Assembly: GCF_022605165.1 (NCBI RefSeq) | Contig: NC_063070.1 | Span: 2,418,001 to 2,482,000 of the forward strand | Length of the DNA: 64,000 nt | Source of the DNA: Purpureocillium takamizusanense | Taxonomy: Eukaryota; Ascomycota; Sordariomycetes; Hypocreales; Ophiocordycipitaceae | Direction: 5' to 3' | Part shown: in pieces, positions 11,500 through 24,326 of the stretch | Layout: each line of letters opens with the position of its first letter | Numbering within the stretch: the stretch's first letter is position 1 | Position numbers and translations under genes: made by a program | The notes under the pieces: generated by a model | What the model was told of the DNA's origin: nothing | Database searches by the model: none | The model's input: only the letters and a program-made list of their open reading frames with translations

Positions 11500-13896
11500 C
11501 TACGCAATGTACACAGGCATCCGGCTGCCGAGAAGCTCGCTCTTGCTCACCTGCACGTCCTGCTTGTTGAAGTCGTGCAGCATCAGCCAGCATATCATCC
11601 GGAAGACGAGCGTGCACCATACGTCGTCGTGTGAGACGGGCTGGTTGGCCAGCGTTTCTGGTTTCCGCAACGGCGGCGGCGGCGACGGGCCGCCGCCCCC
11701 GTCCATGTCGTCGTCGTCGTCCATGCCCACCAAGACCATGTTGTTGTCGTCCGACTGGAGGTCCGCCTGAGCCTCCGCCTCGTCGGGATGAATCTCGTTC
11801 TCCAACGGGCTTGGCACAGGCCTAGTGTCGGCCGCTGCAACCATCGCCGGCGGGACAATGCTCGGCGTCACCGTCCCCGGGTCAGTCTGCACGGTCACGC
11901 TGGCGTGCGTGCCGCCCGTGCCCCGCTTCCTGAGCCCGAAGCCAGGCGGCGCCGGCACGTCGGCGGCCACGCTCGCTCTCCGGCGCAGGAGGCCGCCGCC
12001 GCCGCCGCCGCCGCCACTCCCGTCCTGGCCGGTGAAGCTTGCCCTCCGGTTCGACGAGTCCCACGCCCGGGGAATGACCTTGCATCGGATCACTTCGAAA
12101 TACACCTCCATGAACTTGTGCTGCCTGAACTCGGGCGCCTCTTCGTTGATGTCCTCAAAGCGCGCTTGCGAGAAAGGGAGCCCCACCATGCTGTGGTAGC
12201 GAGAGTTACCGGGCGATGGGGGACCGCCCCCCCTGTCGGGGACCAGCAGCGACTGGGTGTCGGAGCTCCTGTCGTTGCCGTCGTTGAGCAGCTTCAGAAC
12301 CTCCTGTATATGGGACCGGAGGACGTCCTGAACAATCTCGCGCCTACGCCTCTGCTTCTGCGTCTCGACGCCGTCGAGCTGAGCGCGAGAGGGTCTCTTG
12401 TTGCCATGGGATAAAGAGCTCTTGTGCGCCCTCGGCGGGTGTGTTGGAGGGTCGCAACCCTTTTCCTTGGCCGTCAAGACTTCATCGGCGTCATCCAATG
12501 CATCGTGAAGCGCCGTGAGAAGCAGTAGTTGGGAAGCTGCATCTCCGTCATTCTGATGGTCCAATATCGTTTCGATGTGGGCAACGATCCGGCCATATAT
12601 GGTCTCATTGCGAGTAGCCCCAGGCAGGTGAACGGCCGAGAAGTCTCTGTAAGCCTTCAGCACCCCCACTAGAGAGAGTGATCGCTCGTCCCAACAGTCG
12701 AAGGTCGGGTTGGGTATGTACGTAAAGTAGCTCTTCTTGATGTGGAACGTTTGGCTCAGCATGCCGAGGATCTCAAACGAGACTGCGACGTGTCAGCATG
12801 TCTGATGGTCAGATGTCAGGCAGGGATGGGCCATCATAGCTGACGTACGTGGGAAGAGATGTGCCGTGGTGCCATCTTCATTCAGATAGTACTGCACGGT
12901 GTTCTTGTTGCATCCAATGACGACCAGGGTCTCGGCAACCTCTCTCCTGCTGGCCATTTGCAAGGAACCCAAGTTCTCGACCTCATCGCTTGGGGCGCCG
13001 AGCCGCCGCTGATCAAACGTCTCGCGGTAAATGGTGGGCACGTGGCCAAAGCATAGCTCCTTGATGTAGTCGACGGGGATCACGCGGTTGTACTCGAAGC
13101 GGCATTCGCCATACACCTGGAAGGCGAACATCAAGCCGAGGTCGCTGATCCTCTCCCCCAGGACCATGAAGCCGTTTCCCTCGCCGCGGTAGCGATCCCG
13201 CCGGCGGTCAAACTCCTTCCAATAGACGCCGAGAGCGGCCATCATCTCGATGAGATGACATATGGTGGTGGTCGCGTACGGTTTCGAGACGGACGACGGC
13301 ATCGTGTCCCAGCTCCTGCGCTTGCGCTGCAGCGCCACGGTCAGGGTATGGCTCTCTTGAAGCGAGGGGGCCTTTTGTGGCAGCCCGTGCTTTTCGCTCA
13401 AGTCACTGCGCCGGGCCAGCTGCTCGTAGCGATTCTGCTGCCACTCAAACGCCTTTGCTTCCATTCTCTGCACGGCGTAGAGGAGCGAGAGCCACGAGGC
13501 ACGCTCGTTGTCGGCTGTGTGTATCCTCTCCTTGAGAGACCTGAAGTGGTACGCCTTGCGCAGGTCCATCTCGTCGGCCGTGTGCGTCTCCTCCATGCTC
13601 TTCTGCGTCCCGTCGAGGAAGTATATCGGGGCGTCGAGGATAGGCCCGTCCTTATTGTCCGGGGGCGAGACGAATATGACGGGCGTGTCGAACTGGACCT
13701 CGAACCGTAGCTCCTCCCAAGAGAAGCGCCGTGATTTTGACTTGGCCCACGCACCCATGACCTTTTCGTTGCACTGCGAGTAGCCTGACGCCGAGGCATA
13801 GTACTGCTGGAGCACCTGCATGAAGGTCGCGGACAGCGCCACGACGGAGACGATGAGCGCCACCACGGCGACAATGACCTCGTCGCTGCCACCCAT
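11500..13896 (-). CDS. 'Modin'-like fungal membrane protein of unknown function
   Basis: Two exons, 13896-12849 and 12782-11500, joined across a 66-nt phase-1 intron (donor GTACGT, acceptor CGCAG), giving 776 aa. The junction restores the motif LFPLSFEILGMLSQTFHIKK, which runs smoothly across the splice. An N-terminal hydrophobic segment (about residues 5-25, EVIVAVVALIVSVVAL) suggests a membrane anchor or signal-anchor. It is followed by a conserved block (RFEVQFDTPVIFV), then an acidic/Gly-rich tail with a poly-Gly stretch and an Asp run (DDDDDMDGGGG). I recognise it from memory as the family called 'modin' in filamentous fungi; no biochemical role is known to me. The tail is low complexity, so the exact 3' end is less certain than the core. 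Confidence 0.75.
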
Positions 13897-15273
13897 GGCG
13901 ACTACCTACTTCGTAGGTCGCGGGGAATCCGCGATAATGGCCTCCGCGTTTTGTGTGTTTGTCGCTGCGCGTGTCGATGCTGCGCGTTTCGTCCCAGATG
14001 GGGGGTGTGGTTTACCGTCCCGGGGGCGACTCGCACTGCCGACTCGTGCGTCGTCAGCGTCCACGTAGCACAAGGGTTTGTGCGAGTATCTCTCGCATTC
14101 GTGTTTCTCCCGTGGCGGCCGTCGCCGATGTTTGCAGACGCCCCGAGAAATCTAGGTCCAACCGGCGCCAGTCGTGTGCATTGGGCGTTGGGCGGCTCTC
14201 TTACCGCGGAGTGTAACGCGTAGCAGGAGGCACTGCGATCAAGATTCGAGGCTTTGATCGCATGGTCGATGATGACCTCTGTTGCTCATCCTGGAATATG
14301 GGACGGCGGAGAGGGGACCTGACCTAACCTTGGAAGCACTGTCGACGAGGCAGACCCAACCGACAGGGGTATCAGCGCCTCAAGCTGCGCCTCCACGTAG
14401 TGGCGGCTCCAATTGCGGTGCAACAAGGGGGGCCGCAGTGCGTCGGGAGCAGCCGTGCATCGGCATCGGCACGGGCCTGCGTGCGTGGCGCCTGTCTTTG
14501 AGTTGCCGCAGATGAAGGGACAGTACGATAGGGTATGGCGAAGCTCTATCGAGCTTGGATGCTTGTTGTCGAGTGCCAAGCACCGCCGTAGGTTTTCCTG
14601 TGTGTCAGATGGCGGCGCCCAAGCTTTGTGCCAGAAAGGGGACAGTGTGGGTGCACATCACTTCACTCGCGACTCCGCTTGTCTCCGCCAACACGGATCA
14701 TCAAACGATCCAGGATCAGCCGTCGGTGGTTATTGCCAGCTTTGGCGGACGGAGCGATTCTTGCGAAGTAACTCCGGACACTCAAGAGTCGAAACGTCTG
14801 ACGCGGAACTGTAACCCACCCTCTGACTTCGGTTCAGCAGCGATTATACGAAGCACTGCAATCCCCCTTTGATCGTTCAGAAGGACACGGCATGACACTC
14901 CTAAGTCCTAAGCTTGAAGCCGTACCCCCAAAGTCATGACCAAACCGTGCTCAAGCGTTTGCTGAATGTACAACAGCAAATAGAGGCAGCTTCAACATAT
15001 GTCCTCAATAAGGAAACAACCCGTCTACATCTCGCGTATTATTTCATCTGAAAATACCGCCACGGCAGCAGCGCTAGGTATTGTTGACGTGCAAAAAGAG
15101 CTCCACTAGAGGTAGACGCAAGAGCATGAAGCAGCGTAGGCGAGTTGTCAAAGCACGAGTGCCAGAAACTTGTTGGCGCTTTTACTGATTCGAAGAAACG
15201 AAAAATAAAATAGCCTCCATACCGTATAGCTATTGAACGCCTCTAGTTGTCAAAAGCTCAAGGCTAGAAACAA
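13897..15273. other. Intergenic, promoter side of the modin-like gene
   Basis: No supported gene. It includes a TACTTCGTA palindrome at 13907-13915, directly upstream of the modin-like start codon, and AT-richer DNA at 14950-15270. Frames of 70-130 codons have no identifiable domain. Confidence 0.55.
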
Positions 15274-16451
15274 TCAGATTTTGCCCTTATGGGACCTATC
15301 CGCCGCCTGGCCGCGTCCGGCGGTGTTTCTCGCTACATCCACCACCATCGCGACGTGATGGCAAGTGGCAATTAGATCCCCCTTGTCATCGAAAACTACT
15401 TGCTCCGCGTCGTACCTCCCGTTCAAGATGGCCTTGGTCGCGATCCGCAGGCGTAACCACTCCACGCCCTCAGGGGGCAAGCGCTTCCGCACATCAAGAC
15501 CCATGGAAACGGTCGGAAACCAGAAGCCCTTGTTCCGCGGGAAGGAGTCTGCGGGAAAGGGCCCGTCGCTGCGAGGCTGGCGGTAGTTTTCGACTATGAG
15601 CGGCGCCGCGGCATCCGCAACGTAGCCCAGTGACGTGGCGACGAAGCGACCGTCCGCCTCGTTCGCCAGTCGAATCCAGAGATCCATCGTCGCCGCAGGG
15701 AGGAGGGGTTTGGCCGCGCGGGGCACGTAGTATTCGAGGTTGTGCAGCATCGGCAGCTGGCGCATCAAAAACGTCTGCATGCGCGCCCAATGAGGGTCTT
15801 GTCCCAGCCGCACCTTGGAGAAGTCGATGGGCGGCGGAGGCGACGGCTGGACCGTCCATCCGGTTTGGAACGACACGCCGGCCTCGTCATCCATGTTGCG
15901 GTTGGTCACGTACGCCACCACCTGTCCGCGGTCCCGGCTCTCGGGAGCGACCCATGGGTGGGACGGGACGAGGTCGACCTGGTGCAGCGTGATGTGCAGA
16001 ACGGACATTGCGCGGCCCATCTTGACCTCGTCAACCTTGAGGACACCGCGCCCGTGGGATGTCCGCGACAGGAACTGCCAGTGGACGGCGATGGTGTCGG
16101 GCTGTCCTCGCGGCGTCATGTGCGCCTTGGCGACTTGTAGGAAGATGGAGGCTACGTACCCGCCATTGGGAACTTTATCGTTGATGCAGTCAGCCTGAGT
16201 TGGCTATCAAGTGGTCCGTGTCGTAGCGGACGTGCACATCTCCCGGTGTCTGGTGATAGGGAGTGTCTTCGCTGCTTGCCTGCGCCCCTGTGCTCGCACT
16301 GGACTGGGAAGGGCAAAGGGTGGTTCATACCTGCAATCACACAAAATGCAGGATTTAGATTCGCCTCGTAGGTGGTGTCATCCAACCGTCTCACTGTGGA
16401 CGCATGTTGCAGCGAGGCTGGGATGCCGAGCTCGGTGAGAGATGAGCCCAT
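15274..16451 (-). CDS. Acyl-CoA thioesterase-like (hotdog fold) protein
   Basis: Two exons: 16451-16331 (40 codons plus 1 nt) and 16172-15274, giving 339 aa. The 158-nt intron has donor GTATGA, a CTGAC branch and an unusual AAG acceptor. I chose this acceptor because it alone keeps phase and restores FCVIAVPNGGYV, which aligns with the WCIGSVPHGGYV signature of fungal thioesterase-superfamily proteins. The nearer-looking CAG acceptor gives the wrong phase. The C-terminal half contains a second hotdog-like region (MDLWIRLANEADGR, then GFWFPTVSMGLDV). The likely role is hydrolysis of acyl-CoA in the cytosol or an organelle; chain length and physiological substrate cannot be read from sequence. 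It ends in HKGKI with no clear SKL-type peroxisomal signal. Confidence 0.8.
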
Positions 16452-19265
16452 GATGGCGCAGATGGAGGTGCTGTATCGGGCAATACAGCCGGCCGTCTAG
16501 ACTTGCTAGCTGTGAGCCAGATGTGCTTCGCTCTTTCCCTTTCCGGATCTCGTCGTCGTCACCGTCACCTCGCTATTGTACGTACGGCATTTAAATGTGT
16601 ATATGTGTGCGGGCGTGCGTGTGTGTTGGAGCATGCAAAAGCCAAGTGTGTGGACTTCGTGTTAGATGGGCACGTTGATGCTCGTACTAACTGCACGACG
16701 ATTGAGGCTAAAATTGGGCCGAGGTAAATGTTCAGCGTCAACAGGCAGAGGCTCCTGCCTACCCCGCCGTCTCCATCTATCGCATCGCCATCTTTGGCAC
16801 CAAGACCCTTAGTACTCCGTACTTGCAACTGTCTGGTCCCGAACCCACGGTCGCTTTCGAGACGCGTCGCAGCATGAGCAGTACAGAGCCCAGCTACAGC
16901 ATTATTCTATTCTAAACGCTGTCGAGACGGTACCCTACAAACATATGCTGGCAATGCGTGCGTACTAAGAAAAGCTGCCACCAGATCCTCGGGACACACT
17001 TTGCTCCCACTTTGTACCGCCGTTACTTGGAGCTTGCCACTCCAATACACGTATATCAGGAACGGAGGGAAGCCGGTATTTCAAGGAGGTCAGTGGCATC
17101 GACCTAAAATAGCTTCTACCCACGACTTAGAGCCTGCGAATGGCATGCCGGTGCTGCGTACATATCAGCCGGTGGGCCCGCGTTCAGGAACCGTATGGAA
17201 TCTATGGATTGAGCATGACCACCAGCCGATCCTTTTGAGATCCTAAATCTCACATGCACCTTCCCATGCCCAACCCGGCAACGCGGGCGCCAAGCCATGT
17301 GGGCTCCTTGTACCTGCCGCTTCCTCCCTCCGAGATGCGGCGGTAAATGTCATTTGCGCTGGGGGCACGTCGACCCGACCGCGTCAGACACGCTCTTCAT
17401 TGTGCGCATCTCGTTCAAGGCAGACGGCCAACTGACCCTCATGTCCAGTCAGCGTCCAATTGTCCCTGCCATACCCGTGTACCCGACCACATTACCGATG
17501 ACCAATTAGAAAATGTCCAAGCTGATCCCAATCGTCCGGTATACGTCGACCACGGCTTTATGATTCCGTCGCTTCTAACACGCCACAAGACGACATATCG
17601 TCAGCCATACGCCGAGTCTCGAGCTCGCGTGGGGCTACATCCCACAACGCCATTTACACAGGGTGAAGCGCTTCTCGTCAATTCACAAGGTGACATTACG
17701 GGTGGTGGATTTACAATAGTGTATTTCTGGCGATAGGATGACTGCGGTGAGTTGGGCTGGAAGACTTCTCGGGAAGCGAGCGGTGCCAAGTTTTGTGGGT
17801 TGGTCAGCCTCGCCGTTGGCCGCCTCTTTCACTGATCTCTCTCTCTCTCTCTCGCCCGGCCACCTATATAGCTGCTCTTCTTCCTCCATTTATAGCCCAT
17901 TAAGAAGCTCTCTTCATCAGCTGTGCGCCTGTGCCCCTTTCGTCACCGGGTTTGGCGTTTCAAGGTGGGCGTTGGAACAAGCCGGAGTGACAGAGGCTCG
18001 GATGATGGCCAAGGAGCTCATCGAAGCAGAACGCATATGACTGAGTTCAGCAGCTGGTCGGTTTGTATGAGGCAGAATTACTTTCCAAAGGCACGTGGAA
18101 TACTCTCTACCTCGGACGTTGGCGCTTGAGACAGCTTGGACTGCGATGTTCACCTGTTTTTTTCTGCACGCAGCTTATTATTTCGCACCAGATGTCTACT
18201 ACTTTTGGTACAGCTCTACCCCTGTCAAGACTTCCTGAGAAATGCTTGTACGCATCTCGACTGGAGCTATGCGGGGCAGAGGATCCCAGTTGACATGCAG
18301 CGAACTAGAGACCTGTGACTTGATGTTCATGCCCCTCAGTCAAGTAATTCTTCATGTCTCGTCAACTTGAGACGAATGAGCTTAGGGTTCCCCGAGGCTA
18401 GCGCCGCGCCGCGACTTGTTTCTATTGTGCATGAATTGTAACATTTTATTATTCAACACCCAGCTACAACTTACATTACTTAGCGATATGGCTGGTGTCT
18501 GTGCCGAACCCATCCGTCACAAGCGTCTTCCATTTGTTGGGTCCAGATCTGAAGAATCTCTTCAGAATATCTCTGCATGTGCATGTGGGAAGTACTTCAA
18601 GGAATTTTCACTGTGTACCTCTGAGTTCAGCGCTCAAGTGCAGTGTGTCGCACCAACAAACGTGGGGTAACCATTCCTAACAAGCATCTGTCGTTCCCAG
18701 TCGGAAGGCGAGTACAAACAAGCGGCATGCGGGGAAAGAGGGCCATCAACTAGACTCGCAGATCGATCCCTTCCTCAGAGGGGCTGTTGGCCTTAACCAA
18801 CGTTAGAGTTGTTGGACTGTCCTACGTGAAGGCATGTGGACAACCGGAGCGCCAACGAATGGCAAAGCAGATATTGGGTTGGGACGAGGGAGGTGAGCAC
18901 TCTCCCTGGATGATCTGTTGGGTGAGCCCGGACTTCGTACGACGGCCTAGCCAGAATACTACCTGACATGATCGGTGTCGTCCAACACCTACCTAGACTC
19001 GCACAGACATCAACTCGCTGCAGGAGCGTTGCCTCGCAATCACACTGGACATGAGCCCTGCCCGCCAAGCAATCTCAGATGTGTGGGTGAGCATTGGCAG
19101 AGCTACTGTAATGCTTTTACAGCCTACCAACATTATATAGGCTATAAAACAGAAGCTACGAAGTACATATAGTCAACAAGGCACATCATACGCTTTCCCC
19201 TGGACGACAGCGACGGCGGAAGTTCAGGCTAGTCGGTGGTTTCATTCGGCTCAGCAAGCACGACC
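16452..19265. other. Long intergenic region, no supported gene
   Basis: About 2.8 kb without a recognisable gene. It contains a TC microsatellite at 17836-17853 followed by a TATATAG motif near 17868, AT-rich patches near 18420-18480, and the promoter of the MFS permease with a TACGAAGTAC palindrome at 19157-19166. The TC tract with the TATA motif resembles a fungal core promoter reading rightward, but the frames after it are short and uninformative. Confidence 0.5.
17836..17853 (+). repeat. (TC)9 microsatellite
   Basis: Nine uninterrupted TC units in non-coding DNA, about 15 bp before a TATATAG sequence. Confidence 0.85.
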
Positions 19266-20910
19266 ATGGACGACGTTCACCTCCACAGCGTCAAGGCGGC
19301 GGCCACGTCTTCTGAGGTCGACAAGACCCAAGCGGAGCACCGAGAATGTGCAAACGCGGAGCTTGCACAGAGCCCCGAGTCTCCGAGCCATGCCGACAAC
19401 ATCAAGGAACGAAACCGGATTATTCGGAAGATCGACAAGCACCTCCTGCCTCAAATCTTTGTCATGTATTCCTTTTCTGTCCTCGATCGCAGCAATCTCG
19501 GTAACGCCAGAATTGCCGGGATGTCGGAAGAAATTGACATCTCAGGAAGGCGATACGACTGGCTAGGCACGGCATTCTACATCGCATGTGAGTTAACACC
19601 ACATATTTTTCTTGAGGAAGAAAGGCGAAACGAAACTGACTTTTCCTTTGCGTACAGACATTCTTTCCCAGTGGCTGTGCATCGGCTGGCAGGTCTTCCC
19701 ACCACACATGTGGGTGGCCTTTTGCGCATTTGGCTGGGGCCTCGTGTCAACCTTGCAGGCGGTATGCACCACATGGAGCGGACTCATGATCTCCCGAGTA
19801 TTCTTGGGCATCATGGAAGCGTGCTATGCCCCCGGAGTTACCCTCTACCTTTCGTACTTTTATCCCCGCGAGAAAGCCGGATTTCGCGTCGGAATCTTCC
19901 TTTCTGGGTCTGCCGCGGCGAACGCGTATGGGGGCATCCTGGCCTATGGGATATCTCATGCGCGGGGTGCCATTGCCCCTTGGCGGACCCTGTTCATTGT
20001 TGAGGGCATTCCAACTTGTCTGTTGGCTATTGTGACTTGGTTCTTCCTTCCTGACGGACCTGGGAGCGCACGGTTTCTCTCCAACAGGGAGAAGGAGATC
20101 GCCACACAGTTCAACGCGCAAGAAATGGGCCCCAGACCTGGGATCAGAGGTAAAACCCCCGTGTTTTTCTAGCCTATGGCGCGTCCTGAAAGTGAGACTC
20201 GCTGACATGACTATTATCTAGCCTTACAAAAGAAAGAAGCCCTCAGGGCGGTACTGGACTATCGTACTTATCTGCCGGCTCTCATGTACTTTGGCTCGAA
20301 CGTCGCATTCGCGTCGCTGCCGCTGTTCTCCCCGACAATCATCTCTCAGATGGGAGCCTTCACCAAGACCCAGTCGCAAGGGCTCTCTGCGCCCCCATAC
20401 GCCATCTGCTTCTTCATGATCGTCATTTGCACATCGCTATCCGACCGATATAAGGTTCGAGGGCCTTTTATCGTCGGCGAGGCGTTGCTCGCAGCCATCG
20501 GGTTTATCATCCTCGCAACGACGACGGGTGTCGCACCTAGATACTTTGGATTGATCCTGGGGACGCAAATGTTTGTGTGTGCCGCCCTCGTGCTCACTTG
20601 GGCGAGCAACACGCATGAGAATGACTCACAACGAGCGGTCGCACTCGCCATCCTCGCTACGGGCGGTCAGCTCGGCCCCGTGGTCGGGACCAACATATTT
20701 CCCATCAAGGACAAGCCATACTATCGGAGGGGCATGTGGGTGTCCTGCGGATCTGCCCTCATCGTGGCTGCGGCAGCTAGCCTCCAAATGCTCGTCCTGT
20801 ATCGAACCAATAAGAAGCTGGATGAGGAGAACGAGGCTAGAAATGAAGCTGATGGCAACGAACAGGCTGCGGATTTGCGAAAGGACAAAGGGTTCCGATA
20901 CATTCTGTAG
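19266..20910 (+). CDS. MFS permease, anion:cation symporter (Dal5/TNA1-like)
   Basis: Three exons: 19266-19587, 19658-20149 and 20222-20910, giving 500 aa. Both introns are phase 1, with donors GTGAGT and GTAAAA and acceptors ACAG and CTAG; the joins read FYIAYILSQW and PGIRALQKKE. The start at 19266 (CGACCATGG context) is preferred over the in-frame upstream ATG at 19236. The protein has the hallmarks of the Dal5/TNA1 branch of the major facilitator superfamily: KIDKHLLPQI before helix 1, DRSNLGNARIAGM after it, a signature around SRVFLGIMEACYAPG, and about 12 predicted helices. Family members import allantoate, nicotinate, other vitamins or small peptides with protons; the substrate here is not predictable. 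It is convergent with the DUG2 gene. Confidence 0.88.
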
Positions 20911-21585
20911 AAGACCTTCGTGGGAAGCATTGGTGGCGGGGTTTTCTCGCAATACACCTCTCGTCTTTGGAGCCCCCGCGATACTTGGAAAACCAGAGTA
21001 GACTTTAAGCCTGTAAAGTACCAGTCTTAGATATAAGTCTTAGAACCCGCTCTCCATGAGTGAATACCGTTCCGAGTGTCAAATTGAACAAGAAGCTATG
21101 AGCCTACCTTGCTTGCTTTGATTACATAACATTGCCAGCTCTGTCGCAGCTCCTACAGTCGCGTAATGTATTATCCTGCCTTGCGAAGCTGAGAGACACC
21201 AGCTGTTAAGCCAAGGGATGGATATTGTTTGCCGAAAGGTCTGTTCTTCCCAGCATTGCCTAGTCCCTAGTCTGCCCTGACCTCCCAACCGACCCAATCT
21301 GATTCTGGACCCACGAAACCCTAACTCCCAATGAGCTGTCGCCTCTGGCTCATTATGATATACAAGGCCATGCAACGCTGGCCCAGAAAGGAGCGAAAGT
21401 TCACTCCTATAGGATTTAACGTAATGTTTGGGACAAAAGACAGCCCGGTAAGCCTGAGCCCCAATCCAATGCCCCCGCCCCTCCCCGTGGTATAATTCAT
21501 ACTTGACCGACGTCGAAAAGGTTTGCGAACTTATGACTAGGCTTGACCCGAGCCTGTCCAAGCCCTTGCCATCAGGCACGACAGT
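20911..21585. other. Intergenic between convergent genes
   Basis: About 675 bp separating the 3' ends of the permease and DUG2. No gene is supported; the region presumably holds both terminators and polyadenylation sites, which I cannot pinpoint. Confidence 0.6.
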
Positions 21586-24326
21586 TTACAGTCGCGCAAA
21601 CACCTTACCAAAAATCTCCCTCGCCTTGAGCAGATTGACGAGGCACATACGCTCGTTGTCCAAGTGCGCAGCATCGCTGGCTCTACCGCAAGGCAGATGT
21701 GCCGCCGGTGCTCCAAATTCCTTCTCGAGAAATCGAATGGCCGGGATCGAGCCACCCTCACGGATGTACAGAGGACCCTTTGGACGGGATGATCCCGCCT
21801 TGCCGACCGTGCCAGACACTGGGGCCGCGGCCGTTGAGGCCGTTGGCGAGTCGAAGCGGTTCGGCCAGGCCTCGACAATGGCCTGACCCAGCGTGCGGAA
21901 AATAGCGTTGGTAGGGTCGCCCAGCCAGGGCTCGGCCTTGTTGTCGATGTTGATGCTTAGGCTGTTTTGCGATTTGAGGTGTGAGAATTCGCGGCGCAGG
22001 AACCACTTAAGCGCGCTCGTAACATCGTCTACTTCCTGGCCAGGGACGAGTCGTAAGCTGATGTGTGAGCTGGCATGGCTACTGACGAGGCTGCCATCGG
22101 GCCCGGATACTTTATATCGGTGAATGGTGAGGTTGGGCTCTCGCCAGCGGGCCATGAGCGACCGCTTGAGCGTCTCCTCGGACACGGCTTCTCCCTTGTG
22201 CTCTCTCATGATGGATGCAATGTCGTCGTACCTAGCTTCCTCGTCTGGCGTCATCGCTGGAATGCCATCGTAGAACCCGGGTATCTGGATGCGGTTACCG
22301 GCACCCTTGAGTTTGGATAATATGCCTGTCAGGTCAGACAATGGCTCGTCCATCATGTACGAGCCGTCCACACCAGAGTGGATATCGGGACGCGGTGCGT
22401 CGACGCAGATTGTAGCGTGTAGCACACCACGAAGCCCATAGGTCAAGCACGGGACCTCATCATCTAGCCAGTAGCTGTTGGCCAGGAGAATATAGTCGAT
22501 GTGTCCGATGAGGCTCTTGTGTCGTTTGACTGCCTCCTCGAATCCCCGGGAGCCAAACTCCTCCTCGCCCTCAATGAGAAAGATGACATCGTTCTGCAAC
22601 TTCTGAGCCTGCATGAGATCTGTGACCGCATAGAGAGCCGCAACAATTGGCCCCTTGTTGTCGCTGACGCCGCGACCGTAGAGAAATCCGTTAGTGCCCT
22701 TGACAGTGAAAGGATCACTCGCCCATTTGCCTTTCTTTCCATCGGCGGCGACGACGTCGTAGTGTCCGTAGAACAGGATGCGTTTTCGACTTTCAGCTGC
22801 TTCCTTCTTGCCGGAAAATTTGGCATACACGACGGGATTATGGGCCTTTTCAGTGCTCAGCAGCTCCACGTGTCCGCCAAGCCGCTTGAAAAGGGAGCCC
22901 AAGAACGTGGCCCCCTTGCGGCAGTCCTCGGCAAATTCTGGTCGGGAAGAGACAGTCTTGTAGGATACAAAGTCTGACAGGGTGGAGATAAGCAAGTCGT
23001 CGCTTTCCTCGGCGGTCGCCGGCCTTATGCAAGCCTTGTCCTTGACGGACCATATGGTAATATCGTTATCGTTGGCACCTGTGATATAGTATTTGTTGTC
23101 GTTGTATGTTGTGATGGCTGAGGCCAGAATCTTGCCCTGATGAGCCTTCCACGTGCTCAGGCATTGGTATTTTTGGCTGACGTCTCCAGCCGAGGCGTGC
23201 TTATATGCACCATAATGGGCCGTGCTGTATTTCTGGTTGACCAGTTAGCAAGGCGCTGTGAGGTCGACAATCAGGGCAATGAGACTCATACGCTCGACCA
23301 GCCATCGGTGGAGCCAGTCCACAAGTATCCCCAACCCATCTGCAATGACATGACGTTGCCCCCGTGAGCTTTGATAACACGGAGTCGCTGCGTTGTGTCC
23401 AGGTCCCACAGTTCGACAATGCCGTCTAACTTGCCGGCATACAAGAATGAACCATCCAAGGCGAGTGAGAGGACTGATTCAGCGTCGTCAGTGCCGAGAG
23501 TCATGAGCTCCTCGATACCGCCGTGGTCGCCGTCCTCGGCATGTCTCCGATCGCTGGAGGAAGAGCTCAAGCGCCACAGCTTGATGGTGCCATCTCCACC
23601 GCCAGATATCAGCACGTCGTCGTCAGCATCGACCTCGACGGTTGGGCCCTTGGCCATGAGCATGCAGTAGACGTAGCCGTAGTGGGCAAAAGGACGGACC
23701 GAGCCCGCCTCAATCTCCAAGACGGCCTGCGCCTTCGGAATTAGCCCCCATCGGTCTTCATTACGCCTCGGTGTGCTCGTGCCGCCGATGGCCTTGGAAT
23801 CAAAGAACCTATGGCTTCTTCGATCCGGGTGGCTCTGCGAGCTGGGGGAGACCCGAGTGGCAGCATCGTTCAAGGCGACCCATTGTATAGTAGTGTTCTG
23901 GGCGCCAATATATAGCGTCTCGTGTTGGGGGCTGTAAGCGGTGCAGAATATGTCGCCGACATCGTGGGTGCCGTAGATCTCGTATAGCCGCCGCAGCGTT
24001 CGAGGGCACCAGACGTTGATGATGGGATCGCCAGCGCTGGAGAAGAGGAGGGACCCGTCGGGGGAAAGGGAGAGGGATAGGACGCTGCGCTTGTGGGCTT
24101 GGACGGTGCTGACTTGGTGAAAGGTCGAGAGGGACCAGGCGACAATCTCGCCGTCTTGGGTGCCAGCGAAGATGGTGTCATGCTGGGGGCTGACGGCGAG
24201 CGCGAGGATGGTGGTGTTGTGCTTCAGGCTGTGGATGAGCTCGGGCGCGTTCTCGGGGCAGTCGGGCGATTCGAGGCTGGTAGTGGCGGAGGAGGAGAGA
24301 TCTGGCTGCGCCGTGACGATCGGCAT
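21586..24326 (-). CDS. DUG2: Dug2, WD40 plus M20 peptidase subunit of the glutathione degradosome
   Basis: Two exons: 24326-23292 and 23232-21586, giving 893 aa. The 59-nt phase-0 intron has donor GTATGA, branch CTAAC and acceptor CCAG. The N-terminal half is a WD40 propeller (AVSPQHDTIFAGTQDGEI, then VLISGGGDGTIKLW). The C-terminal half is an M20 metallopeptidase with FYGHYDVV, GRGVSDNKGP and LIEGEEEFGSRG, i.e. the His, Asp and Glu/Glu ligands and catalytic residues of the family. It ends IFGKVFARL, as Dug2 proteins do. In yeast, Dug2 with Dug3 forms the cytosolic gamma-glutamyl-transpeptidase-independent route that breaks down glutathione. ATG 24326 was chosen: the same frame continues upstream to a stop without another ATG, only a GTG at 24392. 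The two-domain architecture and length match the yeast protein (878 aa). Confidence 0.93.

Noticed and set aside
16839..16850. GGGTTCGGGACC, possible tRNA T-arm on the minus strand
   Set aside because: No paired acceptor, D- or anticodon-arm sequence around it.
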